Shown here: positions 6,479-15,168 of the stretch, in pieces
Layout of the letters: each line of letters begins with the position of its first letter
Position numbering within the stretch: position 1 is the first letter of the stretch
Assembly (NCBI GenBank): GCA_009885355.1
Contig: VFKW01000171.1
Location: 1 to 15,168, forward strand
Reading direction: 5' to 3'
From: Candidatus Berkelbacteria bacterium
GTDB lineage: Bacteria; Patescibacteriota; UBA1384; VFKW01
DNA length: 15,168 nucleotides
Made by a program: the position numbers and the translations under genes
Notes under the pieces: model-generated
What the model was told of the DNA's origin: nothing
The model's database searches: none
What the model saw: the letters and a program-made list of their open reading frames with translations, nothing else

Positions 6479-6555
6479 CCCCAATGGGGCCCCTTCGGGG
6501 CTTATCAGCTTATCCCGCCATAGCGAAACCCCGCCAACCGGCGGTGGCTAGCTTA
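6479..6555. repeat. Double-hairpin repeat joined to a degenerate twin-hairpin repeat
   Basis: CCCCAATGGGGCCCCTTCGG (6479-6498, running to 6501) is the inverted copy of 5899-5921 with one mismatch in 23. It is followed by AGCTTA units and by the 40-base CTTATCCCGCC...GGTGGC repeat at 6509-6548. The stem here is damaged (CATAGCGAAAC instead of CACAGCGGGAC). Confidence 0.8.
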
Positions 6556-6638
6556 TTGTTAACATATCCTACAAAATTTTATTGATAAGATTGAATATTA
6601 GATGACTAATAGCTAATGCTTCCCTTCCCTACTCCTAA

Positions 6639-6668
6639 TATAATAATCATGTATTAATTAATTGGAGG
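6639..6668 (+). promoter_or_regulatory. -10 box and SD of the KGG gene
   Basis: TATAAT at 6639-6644 is a consensus -10 with no recognisable -35. A start near 6651 leaves a short leader with GGAGG at 6664-6668, four bases before the ATG at 6673. Confidence 0.45.
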
Positions 6669-6672
6669 TTAT

Positions 6673-6948
6673 ATGAGACAGACAACTGTCAAACATACCA
6701 CTACCCGATCTACTGCAAAAAAGCCAGTAGCAAATAAGGGCAGCATGACTGTCCAAGAAGCCGGAAAAAAAGGCGGCAATATGGTTAAGAAAAAATATGG
6801 CAAAGAGTTTTACGAAGCCATTGGTAAAAAAGGTGGAGCCATTCGCGCCAACGCTGAAGATATCAGAAGCGGCAAAGTCGGTCGACTTGGAGGACAAAAA
6901 GTCAAAAGACTGATCGAAGCCGGCAAAAAAGCCCTAGGCGAAAAATAG
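6673..6948 (+). CDS. KGG-repeat stress-type hydrophilic protein
   Basis: A 91-residue, very hydrophilic, Lys- and Gly-rich protein with KGG-type motifs in tandem: EAGKKGGN (29-36), EAIGKKGGAI (48-57) and VGRLGGQK (69-76). These match the stress-induced KGG motif of YciG/GsiB-like and LEA-like proteins, some of which are induced by starvation, osmotic or desiccation stress; the molecular role is unproven. The first 25 residues are basic, Thr/Lys-rich and probably disordered, so nucleic-acid contact is possible. The ATG has GGAGG four bases ahead. It stands alone between a gene-less region and a strong terminator, and converges on the ATPase operon. There is no signal peptide or membrane segment. 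Confidence 0.8.
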   Translation: MRQTTVKHTTTRSTAKKPVANKGSMTVQEAGKKGGNMVKKKYGKEFYEAIGKKGGAIRANAEDIRSGKVGRLGGQKVKRLIEAGKKALGEK

Positions 6949-6980
6949 GATACCAAGCCGAATAAGCTAATAAGCATCTA

Positions 6981-7020
6981 TATAAATAAAGTCCCGTTGT
7001 AAAACAGGACTTTATTTATA
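6981..7020. terminator. Long bidirectional terminator hairpin
   Basis: TATAAATAAAGTCC (6981-6994) pairs perfectly with GGACTTTATTTATA (7007-7020), with an inner GTT/AAC extension. It is followed by TATTTATTTATT. It lies between two convergent genes, 33 bases past the KGG stop and 127 bases past the end of the ATPase operon, and can serve both. Confidence 0.85.
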
Positions 7021-7029
7021 TATTTATTT

Positions 7030-7148
7030 ATTCCCGCTCCGCAGAGCCTAACTACTAACTACCAACTACTAACTACTATTTAATTCCCGCTCCGCAGAGC
7101 TTTAATTCTTACCAGCTTATTAGCTTATTGCTTACTGCTTACGAGCTT
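7030..7148. repeat. Repeat cluster at the 3' end of the ATPase operon
   Basis: ATTCCCGCTCCGCAGAGC (18 bases) occurs twice, at 7030-7047 and 7083-7100. Between the copies are CTAACTACTAACTACCAACT units, and after them TTAATTCTTACCAGCTTAT (7102-7120, identical to 2781-2799) with further AGCTTA units. The cluster reaches into the TAA stop of the ATPase gene, so the repeat itself supplies the stop codon. Confidence 0.85.
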
Positions 7149-10100
7149 ATTTTATTTCCACAATCTCCCCTTCTTCCAAAATCATCGCATCCTCTCCCCT
7201 ACTCTTTGCATCAGGACTTGGATGATTATTTGGCACTGCCGCTGGGACTTCTTCATCCTTTTTTGTATCCTCTTTTTTATCTGACTCAACTTCATAAAAC
7301 TCTTGCTTTCTCACCTGATGTCGTTCGATTTTACGCGCTTTTTTAGCGATCTTATTCGCCACATGACTAGAAATAATATGATGTTCTTCCACAGGTTCTG
7401 ATACTGGTTCTGACGCAGCTTTTACCTCAACCGGAGCTTCTACTACTTTTTCTTCCATAGCTTGGTCATCTTCAATTTGGATTGTGTCATTTGGATTTGA
7501 TTTGTCATTTGACATTTGAAATTTGGATTTCTCCTCGTCCTCTTTCTCGCCCTTCTCATCATTATTCATTATTCCTAATTCATTATTCTCTTTCTTATCT
7601 TCTTCTACTTCTTGGGCAAACACCACCCCATCATCTCCATAATCATAAGAATCAGCAACAGACTCTTTTGTTTCTTCACTATCTTCAGTCATCACTTCAT
7701 TATTCATTATTCCTAATTCATTATTCTGTTCCTGATCTTCTTCCTCATCCTCCCCTGCTCCCAAATACCACTTATAACCGCCCTTGATCGACACTTCTTT
7801 ATATTCAACGCGCAATTCTTCCATAATAGGATCAACAACTTTTGGAACTACAGTCGGCTCAGCATCCATATAACCCTGAATTTCCTTTTCAACCACATCC
7901 CTTGGCCTTCCATAAGTATCTCTGGAAAATTGAATTGCTTCTTTGCCAAATCCTAGATCTGTTGCTCTTGGTGGCAATGTGTCAGCCGAAAAAGCCGGAC
8001 ACGTCACGCCATCAATAGCCATCTTGATATAAATATGTCTGTTTGGTTGATTTACCAAATCATTAGCCTCAAATACAGGCGCAAATTCCTTCTCCAAGGC
8101 ACTAGCATCCGGTGCACCGACTCTAAAAGCGATCATTGTCCCAATATTACCCATAACCGCGTCCATGACCTCAATCGGTACTTGAGCCGTATATTGATTT
8201 GTTAATACTAAATTCAAATGATATTTTCGAGCCTCAGATAAAATCACCGCAAATGCCGGAGTTGCAAAATTTTGAAACTCATCAACATAAAGATAAAAAT
8301 CCCGACGTTGCTCTTCTGGAATATGTGCTCTTTGCATCGCTGCCAGCTGAATTTTTGTGATCATCATCGAACCTAAAAGCTTTGAATTATCTTCTCCGAT
8401 TTTTCCAGTTGATAAATCAATCAACAATATCTTACCCTGATCCATAATTTCTGAAATATTAAACGTCGATTTTTCTTGTCCTACAATATTACGAATCGTA
8501 CTGGCCGACAAAAATTGCCCGACTTTATTTTGAATTGGCGCGATCGCTTCTCCGCGAAATTTTGGATCATACTTTTCAAATTCATTCAAAAAGAAATCCA
8601 AAACCACCGGATCTTTTACATAAGACAAAACCATTTTACGATATTCTTTATCATTCAATACTTTCATAATCCCCAGCATCGTCGCATTTGGATAATCAAG
8701 TAGCGCCAAGATCGTATTTCTTAAAATATATTCCATCCTGGCACTAAACGTCCCTTCCCACAATTTCAAAAACACACTCATGAGTCCCGATGAAACAATA
8801 TTTTTCTGATCAGCCGACACTCTTTCGAGTAGATTAAATCCGATTGGAAAATCATGATCCGCTGGATTTAAATAAACTATATCTTTGACACGTTCTTCTG
8901 GGATAAAATCCAAAATATGATCGATCGTCTGTCCATGAGGATCCACAATTGCAATACCGCGACCTCGAATCAAATCATCATAAATCATATTTTCCATCAA
9001 AGTAGATTTTCCGGTTCCAGTTTTTCCAATACTATACATATGTAGCCGACGATCCATCATTTTTATCCCAAAGACTTGATCATGATGTCGAAAATTCGTC
9101 TTTGACAAAATTGTCATCTTATCATCCGGTACCACTCCGACAATCGGCAAATTTGCCGGCGGCTCGCCTTTTTTCGCCCCAGCCCATACAATTGCCGGCG
9201 TCTCCACAGAAGCATGCGGTAAATGATAGATCGAAGCCAGTTCTTCAATATTAAAAATATAGCCATCATCCCCAAAAGGTCTCATCTGAAAAATCGGTAA
9301 AGCCTCATGCCCATCAATAATATTTCCCATCTTGAAACCATTTAAATTAGTTGTATTAAACTGTCGAAATGCTCCTACTACTGCAAGTAATTTAGCCTTT
9401 GCCGTTTCTTCGTCATGAGAAATCGCCATAATTCGAATCTTCGTCTGAAATCCAAGTTTCTGAATTTTTGTTTCAATGCCGCCCATAGCCGTCTCAACAG
9501 GGCCAGGCAATTTTACTTTATCCCCCATTCCTTTGAGAAGTTTTTCGAGCTTTTTTTCTTCTTTTTTTGCATCTTCGGGCTTTGGTGGAGAAAGTATGCC
9601 CATGATTACATCTTTAACCAATCTACCAAATCCACCAGCAATTTGACTACCAAAACCACCAGAAGGTTTCTTTCCTTCCCGCATATCTTCGACGATCTTT
9701 ACCCCTTTATCCTGCCAAGTATCTTCAACTGGCCGAGTCAATACCTGGATCCAAATTCGCTCAGATCCATCGACTTTAGTCAGCACACCAGTGATCGCCG
9801 CCAAAGGATCAACTTCAAAACTCTGAAAAGTCTTAATCGGATAAACATCTTCTCTTGTCAAACTCAATTCTGTTGAAGCCGCAGTCAAATCGCCCAGCTC
9901 AACATCAGTATAATCCGGCACTTCTTTTATCTCCACCATTGGGTATTGCGCATATATCTGTCCTTCGACAAAACCCTTTAGCTCTTTTCGCACGCATACA
10001 TAAAATTGCGTAAATTTATCCTGGGAGGCGATCTCAAAACTGATATGCTCCTGCTTATCTTCTTGTGGTTTCAAAATCCCATGCAATGATGCAAACATTT

Positions 10101-10308
10101 GCTCCGCTGCCATCGGTGTTTTTTCGTTATTTTTTGGTACCAAAATAGACAAAACTACATATTCTTTTTCCAAAAATTCTTCCACTTTTTTCTTATCTTT
10201 TAAAGTTTTTGAGATCAAATAGACAATTCCAATCAAAATAATTAACCCTAAAATAATTAGAAAATAAGGATTATATATATTGATAAAATTTAAATTTAAA
10301 TTAAACAT
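7147..10308 (-). CDS. Membrane-anchored TraD/HerA-like ATPase with long acidic tail
   Basis: A 1053-residue ATPase of the TraD/VirD4-HerA superfamily, presumably a DNA-pumping motor or coupling protein at the membrane; the substrate is unproven. One membrane segment at about 14-34 is followed by a beta-rich N-terminal domain to about 400. The motor then shows Walker A GKTGTGKST near 429, IAIVDPHG, Walker B FYLYVDEFQNF near 670-680, and TNQYTAQ as a sensor-like motif. The motor ends near 820. From about 839 the chain is acidic and low-complexity, holds two copies of NNELGIMNN and one KFQMSNDKSNPND segment made from dispersed repeats, and ends in a basic then acidic stretch. Organisation matches the 833-residue paralogue upstream, with Walker A at the same distance from the start. 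SD GGAG at 10316-10313. It is last in a four-gene operon, 12 bases after its neighbour. Confidence 0.82.
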   Translation of the reverse strand: MFNLNLNFINIYNPYFLIILGLIILIGIVYLISKTLKDKKKVEEFLEKEYVVLSILVPKNNEKTPMAAEQMFASLHGILKPQEDKQEHISFEIASQDKFTQFYVCVRKELKGFVEGQIYAQYPMVEIKEVPDYTDVELGDLTAASTELSLTREDVYPIKTFQSFEVDPLAAITGVLTKVDGSERIWIQVLTRPVEDTWQDKGVKIVEDMREGKKPSGGFGSQIAGGFGRLVKDVIMGILSPPKPEDAKKEEKKLEKLLKGMGDKVKLPGPVETAMGGIETKIQKLGFQTKIRIMAISHDEETAKAKLLAVVGAFRQFNTTNLNGFKMGNIIDGHEALPIFQMRPFGDDGYIFNIEELASIYHLPHASVETPAIVWAGAKKGEPPANLPIVGVVPDDKMTILSKTNFRHHDQVFGIKMMDRRLHMYSIGKTGTGKSTLMENMIYDDLIRGRGIAIVDPHGQTIDHILDFIPEERVKDIVYLNPADHDFPIGFNLLERVSADQKNIVSSGLMSVFLKLWEGTFSARMEYILRNTILALLDYPNATMLGIMKVLNDKEYRKMVLSYVKDPVVLDFFLNEFEKYDPKFRGEAIAPIQNKVGQFLSASTIRNIVGQEKSTFNISEIMDQGKILLIDLSTGKIGEDNSKLLGSMMITKIQLAAMQRAHIPEEQRRDFYLYVDEFQNFATPAFAVILSEARKYHLNLVLTNQYTAQVPIEVMDAVMGNIGTMIAFRVGAPDASALEKEFAPVFEANDLVNQPNRHIYIKMAIDGVTCPAFSADTLPPRATDLGFGKEAIQFSRDTYGRPRDVVEKEIQGYMDAEPTVVPKVVDPIMEELRVEYKEVSIKGGYKWYLGAGEDEEEDQEQNNELGIMNNEVMTEDSEETKESVADSYDYGDDGVVFAQEVEEDKKENNELGIMNNDEKGEKEDEEKSKFQMSNDKSNPNDTIQIEDDQAMEEKVVEAPVEVKAASEPVSEPVEEHHIISSHVANKIAKKARKIERHQVRKQEFYEVESDKKEDTKKDEEVPAAVPNNHPSPDAKSRGEDAMILEEGEIVEIK
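7472..7531. repeat. TTTGGATT/GTCATTTG repeat inside the ATPase tail
   Basis: Low-complexity DNA built from GTCATTTGGATTTGATTTG-like units encodes KFQMSNDKSNPNDTIQIED in the disordered tail. A similar text, GGTCATTGATCATTAGAATT, is intergenic at 2751-2770, so this looks like a dispersed intergenic-type repeat read in frame. Confidence 0.55.
7561..7727. repeat. Two identical 29-base repeats in the ATPase tail
   Basis: Bases 7561-7589 and 7699-7727 are identical over 29 bases (ATTATTCATTATTCCTAATT then CATTATTCT). They are 138 bases (46 codons) apart, so both are read in one frame as NNELGIMNN. The DNA is itself a degenerate tandem of ATTCATT/CCTAATT units. Confidence 0.9.
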
Positions 10309-10320
10309 ATTGCTCCATTT

Positions 10321-10851
10321 TTAGGAGATTACATTATCCACAGCCGCCCAATTTGACTCATAATCTTTCGCTACCAAAAGAGTAAGTTTATCGCCGTCTT
10401 TTGCTTTAAAATACGTCACGCTGGCAGCCAAAATATTATAAATCCGATCTTTCACTTGTACATGATAACCATCATCATTCTCACAAAGCACGCCTTTCAA
10501 CCTTACTCGCTCAATCGGCCCAATCTGCTTATACATTTGTATACCATCTTCGCCAGTTGTTAATTTTAAAATATCCCCTGCTACCAATTTTGATTTACTG
10601 GCATAATTACAAGGCACTGCATATTTTTTACCATCAGCTCCCAGCATGTCAGTTCCATCAAAAATCCCTTCTACAATATTTTTATCTAAACTCAAGCTAC
10701 TCGCTTTTTGAAAATAAATATCCTGAAACAGCAATTTTTTAGCTAATTTAATCTGCTTTTCTGCATTATCCAAGGCCAATTTCAATTCTGCCAAACTAAC
10801 CTTTTGCTCCAACACAACTTTTTCTTCCTTTATAACCTTTTTTTTAGGCAT
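10321..10851 (-). CDS. Small coiled-coil plus beta-domain protein of the ATPase operon
   Basis: I do not recognise a characterised family. The protein of 176 residues has a Lys/Glu-rich N-terminus, a probable coiled coil at about 15-45 (LAELKLALDNAEKQIKLAKK) and a beta-rich C-terminal part. That part looks duplicated: DGKKYAVPCNYASKSKLVAGDILKL and KDRIYNILAASVTYFKAKDGDKLTLL (each read in two pieces) share a Y-x(12-13)-GDxLxL layout. There is no membrane segment. Lying between two paralogous motors, it may be a cytoplasmic partner or linker; this is inference. Two ATGs are adjacent: 10854 has its SD only two bases away, while 10851 is five bases from AAGGAG (10862-10857), so I prefer 10851. 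It ends 12 bases before the next gene. Confidence 0.75.
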   Translation of the reverse strand: MPKKKVIKEEKVVLEQKVSLAELKLALDNAEKQIKLAKKLLFQDIYFQKASSLSLDKNIVEGIFDGTDMLGADGKKYAVPCNYASKSKLVAGDILKLTTGEDGIQMYKQIGPIERVRLKGVLCENDDGYHVQVKDRIYNILAASVTYFKAKDGDKLTLLVAKDYESNWAAVDNVIS

Positions 10852-10873
10852 CATTACTCCTTACACTATCTTC

Positions 10874-10900
10874 ATTATATCTATTAAAACCATACCGCAA
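10874..10900 (-). promoter_or_regulatory. Candidate internal promoter in the ATPase operon
   Basis: On the minus strand TTGCGG (10900-10895) and consensus TATAAT (10879-10874) are 15 bases apart, in the 60-base gap between the first ATPase and the small protein. It would start transcription near 10867, just before the SD. The spacer is short, so strength is doubtful. Confidence 0.4.
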
Positions 10901-10914
10901 TACTTCTGTCGGCA

Positions 10915-13416
10915 TTATTTTGTCACCGTCGGCTCTTTATAATGAACCGCCAACATACTTTCTCCTAAAACCAACTTTTCCACTTCCCTTCTATCATTTG
11001 TATACTTAAATCTAACCAACTGGCGAATAATTTCACCTGCTTTTTGATCTTCCGGAACATCAGATTTAATTCCCTTCATACTAAATGGTTTAGAAGGGGT
11101 TAAGTTTATTAATAACTTAACATACAGCTGATATATGTCAAGGTTAGCCATATCGTTGATCGAAACTTTTGGCAATTCTTTTTGCAAAAATTCCGCATCC
11201 GCCGCCCCGATTCTATAAATCGCCATATTGCCCACATTTCCAATTACTGCATCGCGGATTTTTTCCGTCAGCTGAGCAATATACTGATTTGTAATATTCA
11301 AACACAGATGATATTTTCTTGCCTCAGATAAAATAGTCGCAAATGTATCTGTTGTAAAATTCTGAAACTCATCAACATACAGATAAAAATCGCGCCTTTG
11401 CTCTTCTGGCATGTCGGCTCGGCTAAATGCCGCGATCTGGATTTTAGAAACCATCACCATACCCAACAAATTTGAATTGATTTCCCCGATCTTACCTTTT
11501 GCCAAATTAATCAGCAAAATCTTTCCACTATCCATCACTTCACGAATATTAAAAGCCGAACTTTTCTGCCCAATAATATTTCGCATCAAATCATTTGTCA
11601 TAAATCGTCCAAATTTTGAGATGAAATAATTATACATTTCAGATTTATGAAAATCTGATGTCTTTGCCATCTGTTCTTCCCAAAAAGCCCGAACAATAGG
11701 ATCCTTTACCATCGCAATTTTTTCTTTTCGAAAATTATCATCCGTAAACAATTTTGGTATCTCGATCAATGTTCCACCCTCCGGATCACTCATTACCGTC
11801 AAAGCTGCATTCCTAAACCAGTGTTCAAACTGCGGCCCCACCATTCCTGTATGATTTGGATCAAAAAGTTTATAAAACATCTCGATCATTTCTTGGATCA
11901 AAAAGTCACGCTCTTCCGCATTTCGATATTCCAACAGATTTAACCCCATCGGATATTCCACATCGCTCGGATCAAAATAAATAACATCATCAGCTCGCTC
12001 TTTTGGAATTTTTTTCAGCAAACTTTCCGCCGAATCCCCCAAAGGATCGATAAAGCACAAGCCTCGACCTTCCATAATATCTTGCAAAATCATATTTTCA
12101 AAAAATGTCGTTTTACCTACACCGGTTTTTCCAATCATAAACAAATGCCGTCTACGATCCTCGCCTTTTATCCGGACCAACTGCTCTTCTCCTCGATAAA
12201 TACTTTTACCAATGATCAAACCTTCAGTCGGCAGATCAACTGGCGGCGGCAATAATTTTGAATGCGACCACAAAATATGCGGCGTTTCCAAATTTCTATT
12301 TGGAAAATGAAAAATCGAAGCCAATTCTTCAGTATTCAAAATCATTTTATGCCCATGACCAAAATATTTTAAAACAAAATCAGTCAACAATACTGATTGA
12401 CGAGGCTTAAGAACCTTAAATAGATTTCCCTGCGGCGCGTTGTACTGTGAAAATGCCGCCATTATACTATCGCAATTTTGCCATGCCGTAGTTTTATCTT
12501 TTGCCATTGAAACTACCCTGATAATCGTCCTAAATCCGATTTTTGACCCTTTTTCGTTGAACATCTTCATCATTTCTTCTTGCTGAGGGGTCAAACGATT
12601 CATACGTTTATCACGTTCTTCTTGTCTTACCTCTGATTGCCCCTGCTGACCTCCGGAAGTATTCAGACCCGAACCGACTGAATCCAATACTGCATGAAAA
12701 ACCCGTCCTGTCGGGCTCAGGCTGGCATGCGCCGGACGGCCTTCGGCCACATGCTGCGCCGAAATCGCTGTTTGGTATTGCCATTTCTGGTTCATCGGCT
12801 GAATAATCACCTGCAATGCCGCATTTCCGCCCTCGCCCAATTTTGAAAGAACGTTTGTAATTGCGTTTAGTGGGTCACTTTCCAAACCTTTATAAGTTTT
12901 TATCGGAAATACATACCGTCTGGCCAATTTTAAACTCGCCCCGACGACTTCACCCTTGCCGCTCTCAAAAATATTTGGCGCTTCCACGATATCAATCTGC
13001 GCATCGGGATAAAAACTATGAATCTGTCTCTCGATCAAATCCTGATGATCCGGCGGGCATGACACATTAAATAAAATCTGTGTATCTTTTGAAATAATTT
13101 CAAATACCAAATAATCCTGACCGCTCAGATGACCGCTCAAACTTCCATCAAAAAGACTATTCAAGCCGGCAAACATCGTTTCAGCTACCGACAATAATTC
13201 TCGAAAATCCTTCGGCGGCGCCGCCGCCTCTTCTGAAGATTTTTCCATCTCGATCGGCACCGTCACCTGCATTGTGATCAAGCTCATAGCCAATTTCTTG
13301 GCCTTATTTTCCCTTGAAACATGAACTAACCACAACAAAATAAAAACAACTATCAAAGATAAAGCTGTCACGATTAAATATATAAATATTGGCGTCCCGC
13401 CTGCTACTTGATCCAT
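10915..13416 (-). CDS. Membrane-anchored TraD/HerA-like ATPase (paralogue 1)
   Basis: An 833-residue paralogue of the ATPase encoded downstream. An N-terminal membrane segment at about 9-32 (IFIYLIVTALSLIVVFILLW) is followed by a beta-rich domain with matching landmarks (RRYVFPIKTYKGLESDPLNA against DVYPIKTFQSFEVDPLAA in the other), then a Gly/Gln-rich linker near 250-290. The motor has Walker A GKTGVGKTT near 428-436, LCFIDPLGDS, Walker B FYLYVDEFQNF near 679-689, and TNQYIAQ as sensor-like motif. The C-terminus is short, with no acidic tail. SD GAGGGG lies just before ATG 13416, and the preceding gene ends nine bases upstream. Conserved motifs in both copies suggest both hydrolyse ATP and might form a mixed ring. 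No relaxase or T4SS channel gene is in the window, so conjugation is not implied. Confidence 0.83.
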   Translation of the reverse strand: MDQVAGGTPIFIYLIVTALSLIVVFILLWLVHVSRENKAKKLAMSLITMQVTVPIEMEKSSEEAAAPPKDFRELLSVAETMFAGLNSLFDGSLSGHLSGQDYLVFEIISKDTQILFNVSCPPDHQDLIERQIHSFYPDAQIDIVEAPNIFESGKGEVVGASLKLARRYVFPIKTYKGLESDPLNAITNVLSKLGEGGNAALQVIIQPMNQKWQYQTAISAQHVAEGRPAHASLSPTGRVFHAVLDSVGSGLNTSGGQQGQSEVRQEERDKRMNRLTPQQEEMMKMFNEKGSKIGFRTIIRVVSMAKDKTTAWQNCDSIMAAFSQYNAPQGNLFKVLKPRQSVLLTDFVLKYFGHGHKMILNTEELASIFHFPNRNLETPHILWSHSKLLPPPVDLPTEGLIIGKSIYRGEEQLVRIKGEDRRRHLFMIGKTGVGKTTFFENMILQDIMEGRGLCFIDPLGDSAESLLKKIPKERADDVIYFDPSDVEYPMGLNLLEYRNAEERDFLIQEMIEMFYKLFDPNHTGMVGPQFEHWFRNAALTVMSDPEGGTLIEIPKLFTDDNFRKEKIAMVKDPIVRAFWEEQMAKTSDFHKSEMYNYFISKFGRFMTNDLMRNIIGQKSSAFNIREVMDSGKILLINLAKGKIGEINSNLLGMVMVSKIQIAAFSRADMPEEQRRDFYLYVDEFQNFTTDTFATILSEARKYHLCLNITNQYIAQLTEKIRDAVIGNVGNMAIYRIGAADAEFLQKELPKVSINDMANLDIYQLYVKLLINLTPSKPFSMKGIKSDVPEDQKAGEIIRQLVRFKYTNDRREVEKLVLGESMLAVHYKEPTVTK

Positions 13417-13425
13417 ATCCCCTCG

Positions 13426-13854
13426 CTAATTTTTCTCAAATGACTCCACTTTTACTCGAACTGCATTATGCAAAATATTTAATTCACCCACGTTTACTCG
13501 ATTATCAGGCAAACCATAACTCTTTTCAATTAATTTATGGGCATTTTTTTCAATATTTGCCCCTGAGGCATTAGGAGCCGGCGCCGTAACCAAATTAACA
13601 ACCTCTGGTTCTACAACTGGTTTTGAAACATTTTCTACTTTATCCCCTTGAGCAGTTTCAACCTCTAACGTATCATTTTCAATCTTATTTTCCACTGCAA
13701 CCGGCCGAACCTCCAAACCTTCCAAAGAAATTCCTTCATTTGTCAAAATCTCCGGATCTGCCACATCTCGTGACATTTCCTCCGGATTTACTATTACAGG
13801 CTCACTTTCGGCTATTATTGTATTTACTTCTCGAGAATGAATTGAATCAATCAA
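13426..13854 (-). CDS. Short acidic, mostly disordered protein, first gene of the ATPase operon
   Basis: I recognise no family. The 142-residue protein is rich in Glu, Val, Asn and Pro with no membrane segment. Roughly residues 1-95 look disordered; the last 45 (IEKNAHKLIEKSYGLPDNRV and onward, VGELNILHNAVRVKVESF) look capable of folding. The start is a TTG at 13854, supported by a perfect AGGAGG (13866-13861) six bases away and a strong promoter behind it. It ends nine bases before the first ATPase, so the two are almost surely translated from one mRNA. A role as adaptor or membrane-side partner of the ATPases is only a guess from position. Confidence 0.7.
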   Translation of the reverse strand: MIDSIHSREVNTIIAESEPVIVNPEEMSRDVADPEILTNEGISLEGLEVRPVAVENKIENDTLEVETAQGDKVENVSKPVVEPEVVNLVTAPAPNASGANIEKNAHKLIEKSYGLPDNRVNVGELNILHNAVRVKVESFEKN

Positions 13855-13877
13855 CTATTCCCTCCTCTTATATTTCT

Positions 13878-13906
13878 ATTATAATCCAATTATTTTTGTC
13901 TGTCAC
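13878..13906 (-). promoter_or_regulatory. Strong promoter of the ATPase operon (GTGACA-17-TATAAT)
   Basis: On the minus strand GTGACA (13906-13901) and consensus TATAAT (13883-13878) are 17 bases apart. The start point would be near 13871, immediately before AGGAGG at 13866-13861 and the TTG at 13854. It separates this operon from tgt, which ends at 13963. Confidence 0.75.
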
Positions 13907-13962
13907 CTACTTTTCCACTTTTTTGTCATTCTCGAGCCGATTTTAAAATCGACATCGGAAAT

Positions 13963-15168
<1,206 letters not shown>

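Noticed and set aside
6247..6585. 112-codon open frame in the gene-less region
   Set aside because: It runs through known repeats (double hairpin, twin hairpin), has no SD and a composition unlike the real proteins here.
7030..7148. CRISPR-like array from repeated short units
   Set aside because: Units are irregular, too short, without unique constant-length spacers, and no cas gene is present.
7482..7787. 101-codon plus-strand frame opposite the ATPase tail
   Set aside because: It is an antisense shadow of low-complexity acidic coding DNA; its Ser/His/Leu-rich text is what such repeats give in reverse.
7147..13416. Conjugative type IV secretion locus
   Set aside because: Only coupling-protein-like ATPases are present; no relaxase, VirB4/6/8/9/10 or pilin gene is seen, so a conjugative element is not supported.

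Overview
The window looks like chromosomal DNA of a Patescibacteria/CPR-type bacterium. Evidence: AT-rich intergenic DNA packed with short GC-rich hairpin repeats, compact housekeeping genes with weak or missing leaders, a split SecD/SecF pair with a short SecD, and a four-gene operon of paired membrane-anchored TraD/HerA-like ATPases of a kind I associate with CPR genomes. The lineage is inferred from gene content and style; no rRNA or phylogenetic marker was tested. The standard code fits: every gene reads through without in-frame TGA, and all visible stops are TAA or TAG.

Left part (1-5814, + strand): RluA-type pseudouridine synthase and guanylate kinase (both with a -10 box almost touching the start codon, so probably leaderless), mannose-1-phosphate guanylyltransferase, SecD, SecF and a small membrane protein of the Sbp (small basic protein) family. 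manC and sbp carry related leaders: an early TCGC/GCGA hairpin and an identical 18-nt block at the ribosome-binding site.

Middle (5815-7146): about 860 bases without a convincing gene, made largely of dispersed repeats, with one good orphan rho-independent terminator. Then comes a small KGG-repeat stress protein, a strong bidirectional terminator hairpin and another repeat cluster.

Right part (7147-15168, - strand): reading leftward, tRNA-guanine transglycosylase (its 5' end lies beyond the window), then a strong promoter followed by a short acidic protein (TTG start), a TraD/HerA-like ATPase, a small coiled-coil plus beta-rich protein, and a second paralogous ATPase with a long acidic tail.

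The most notable observation is that the families of short palindromic repeats that fill the intergenic DNA also occur in frame inside genes. They make up two insertions in Tgt (about 85 and 49 codons) and several segments of the disordered tail of the second ATPase. This resembles the Rickettsia palindromic elements found inside proteins.
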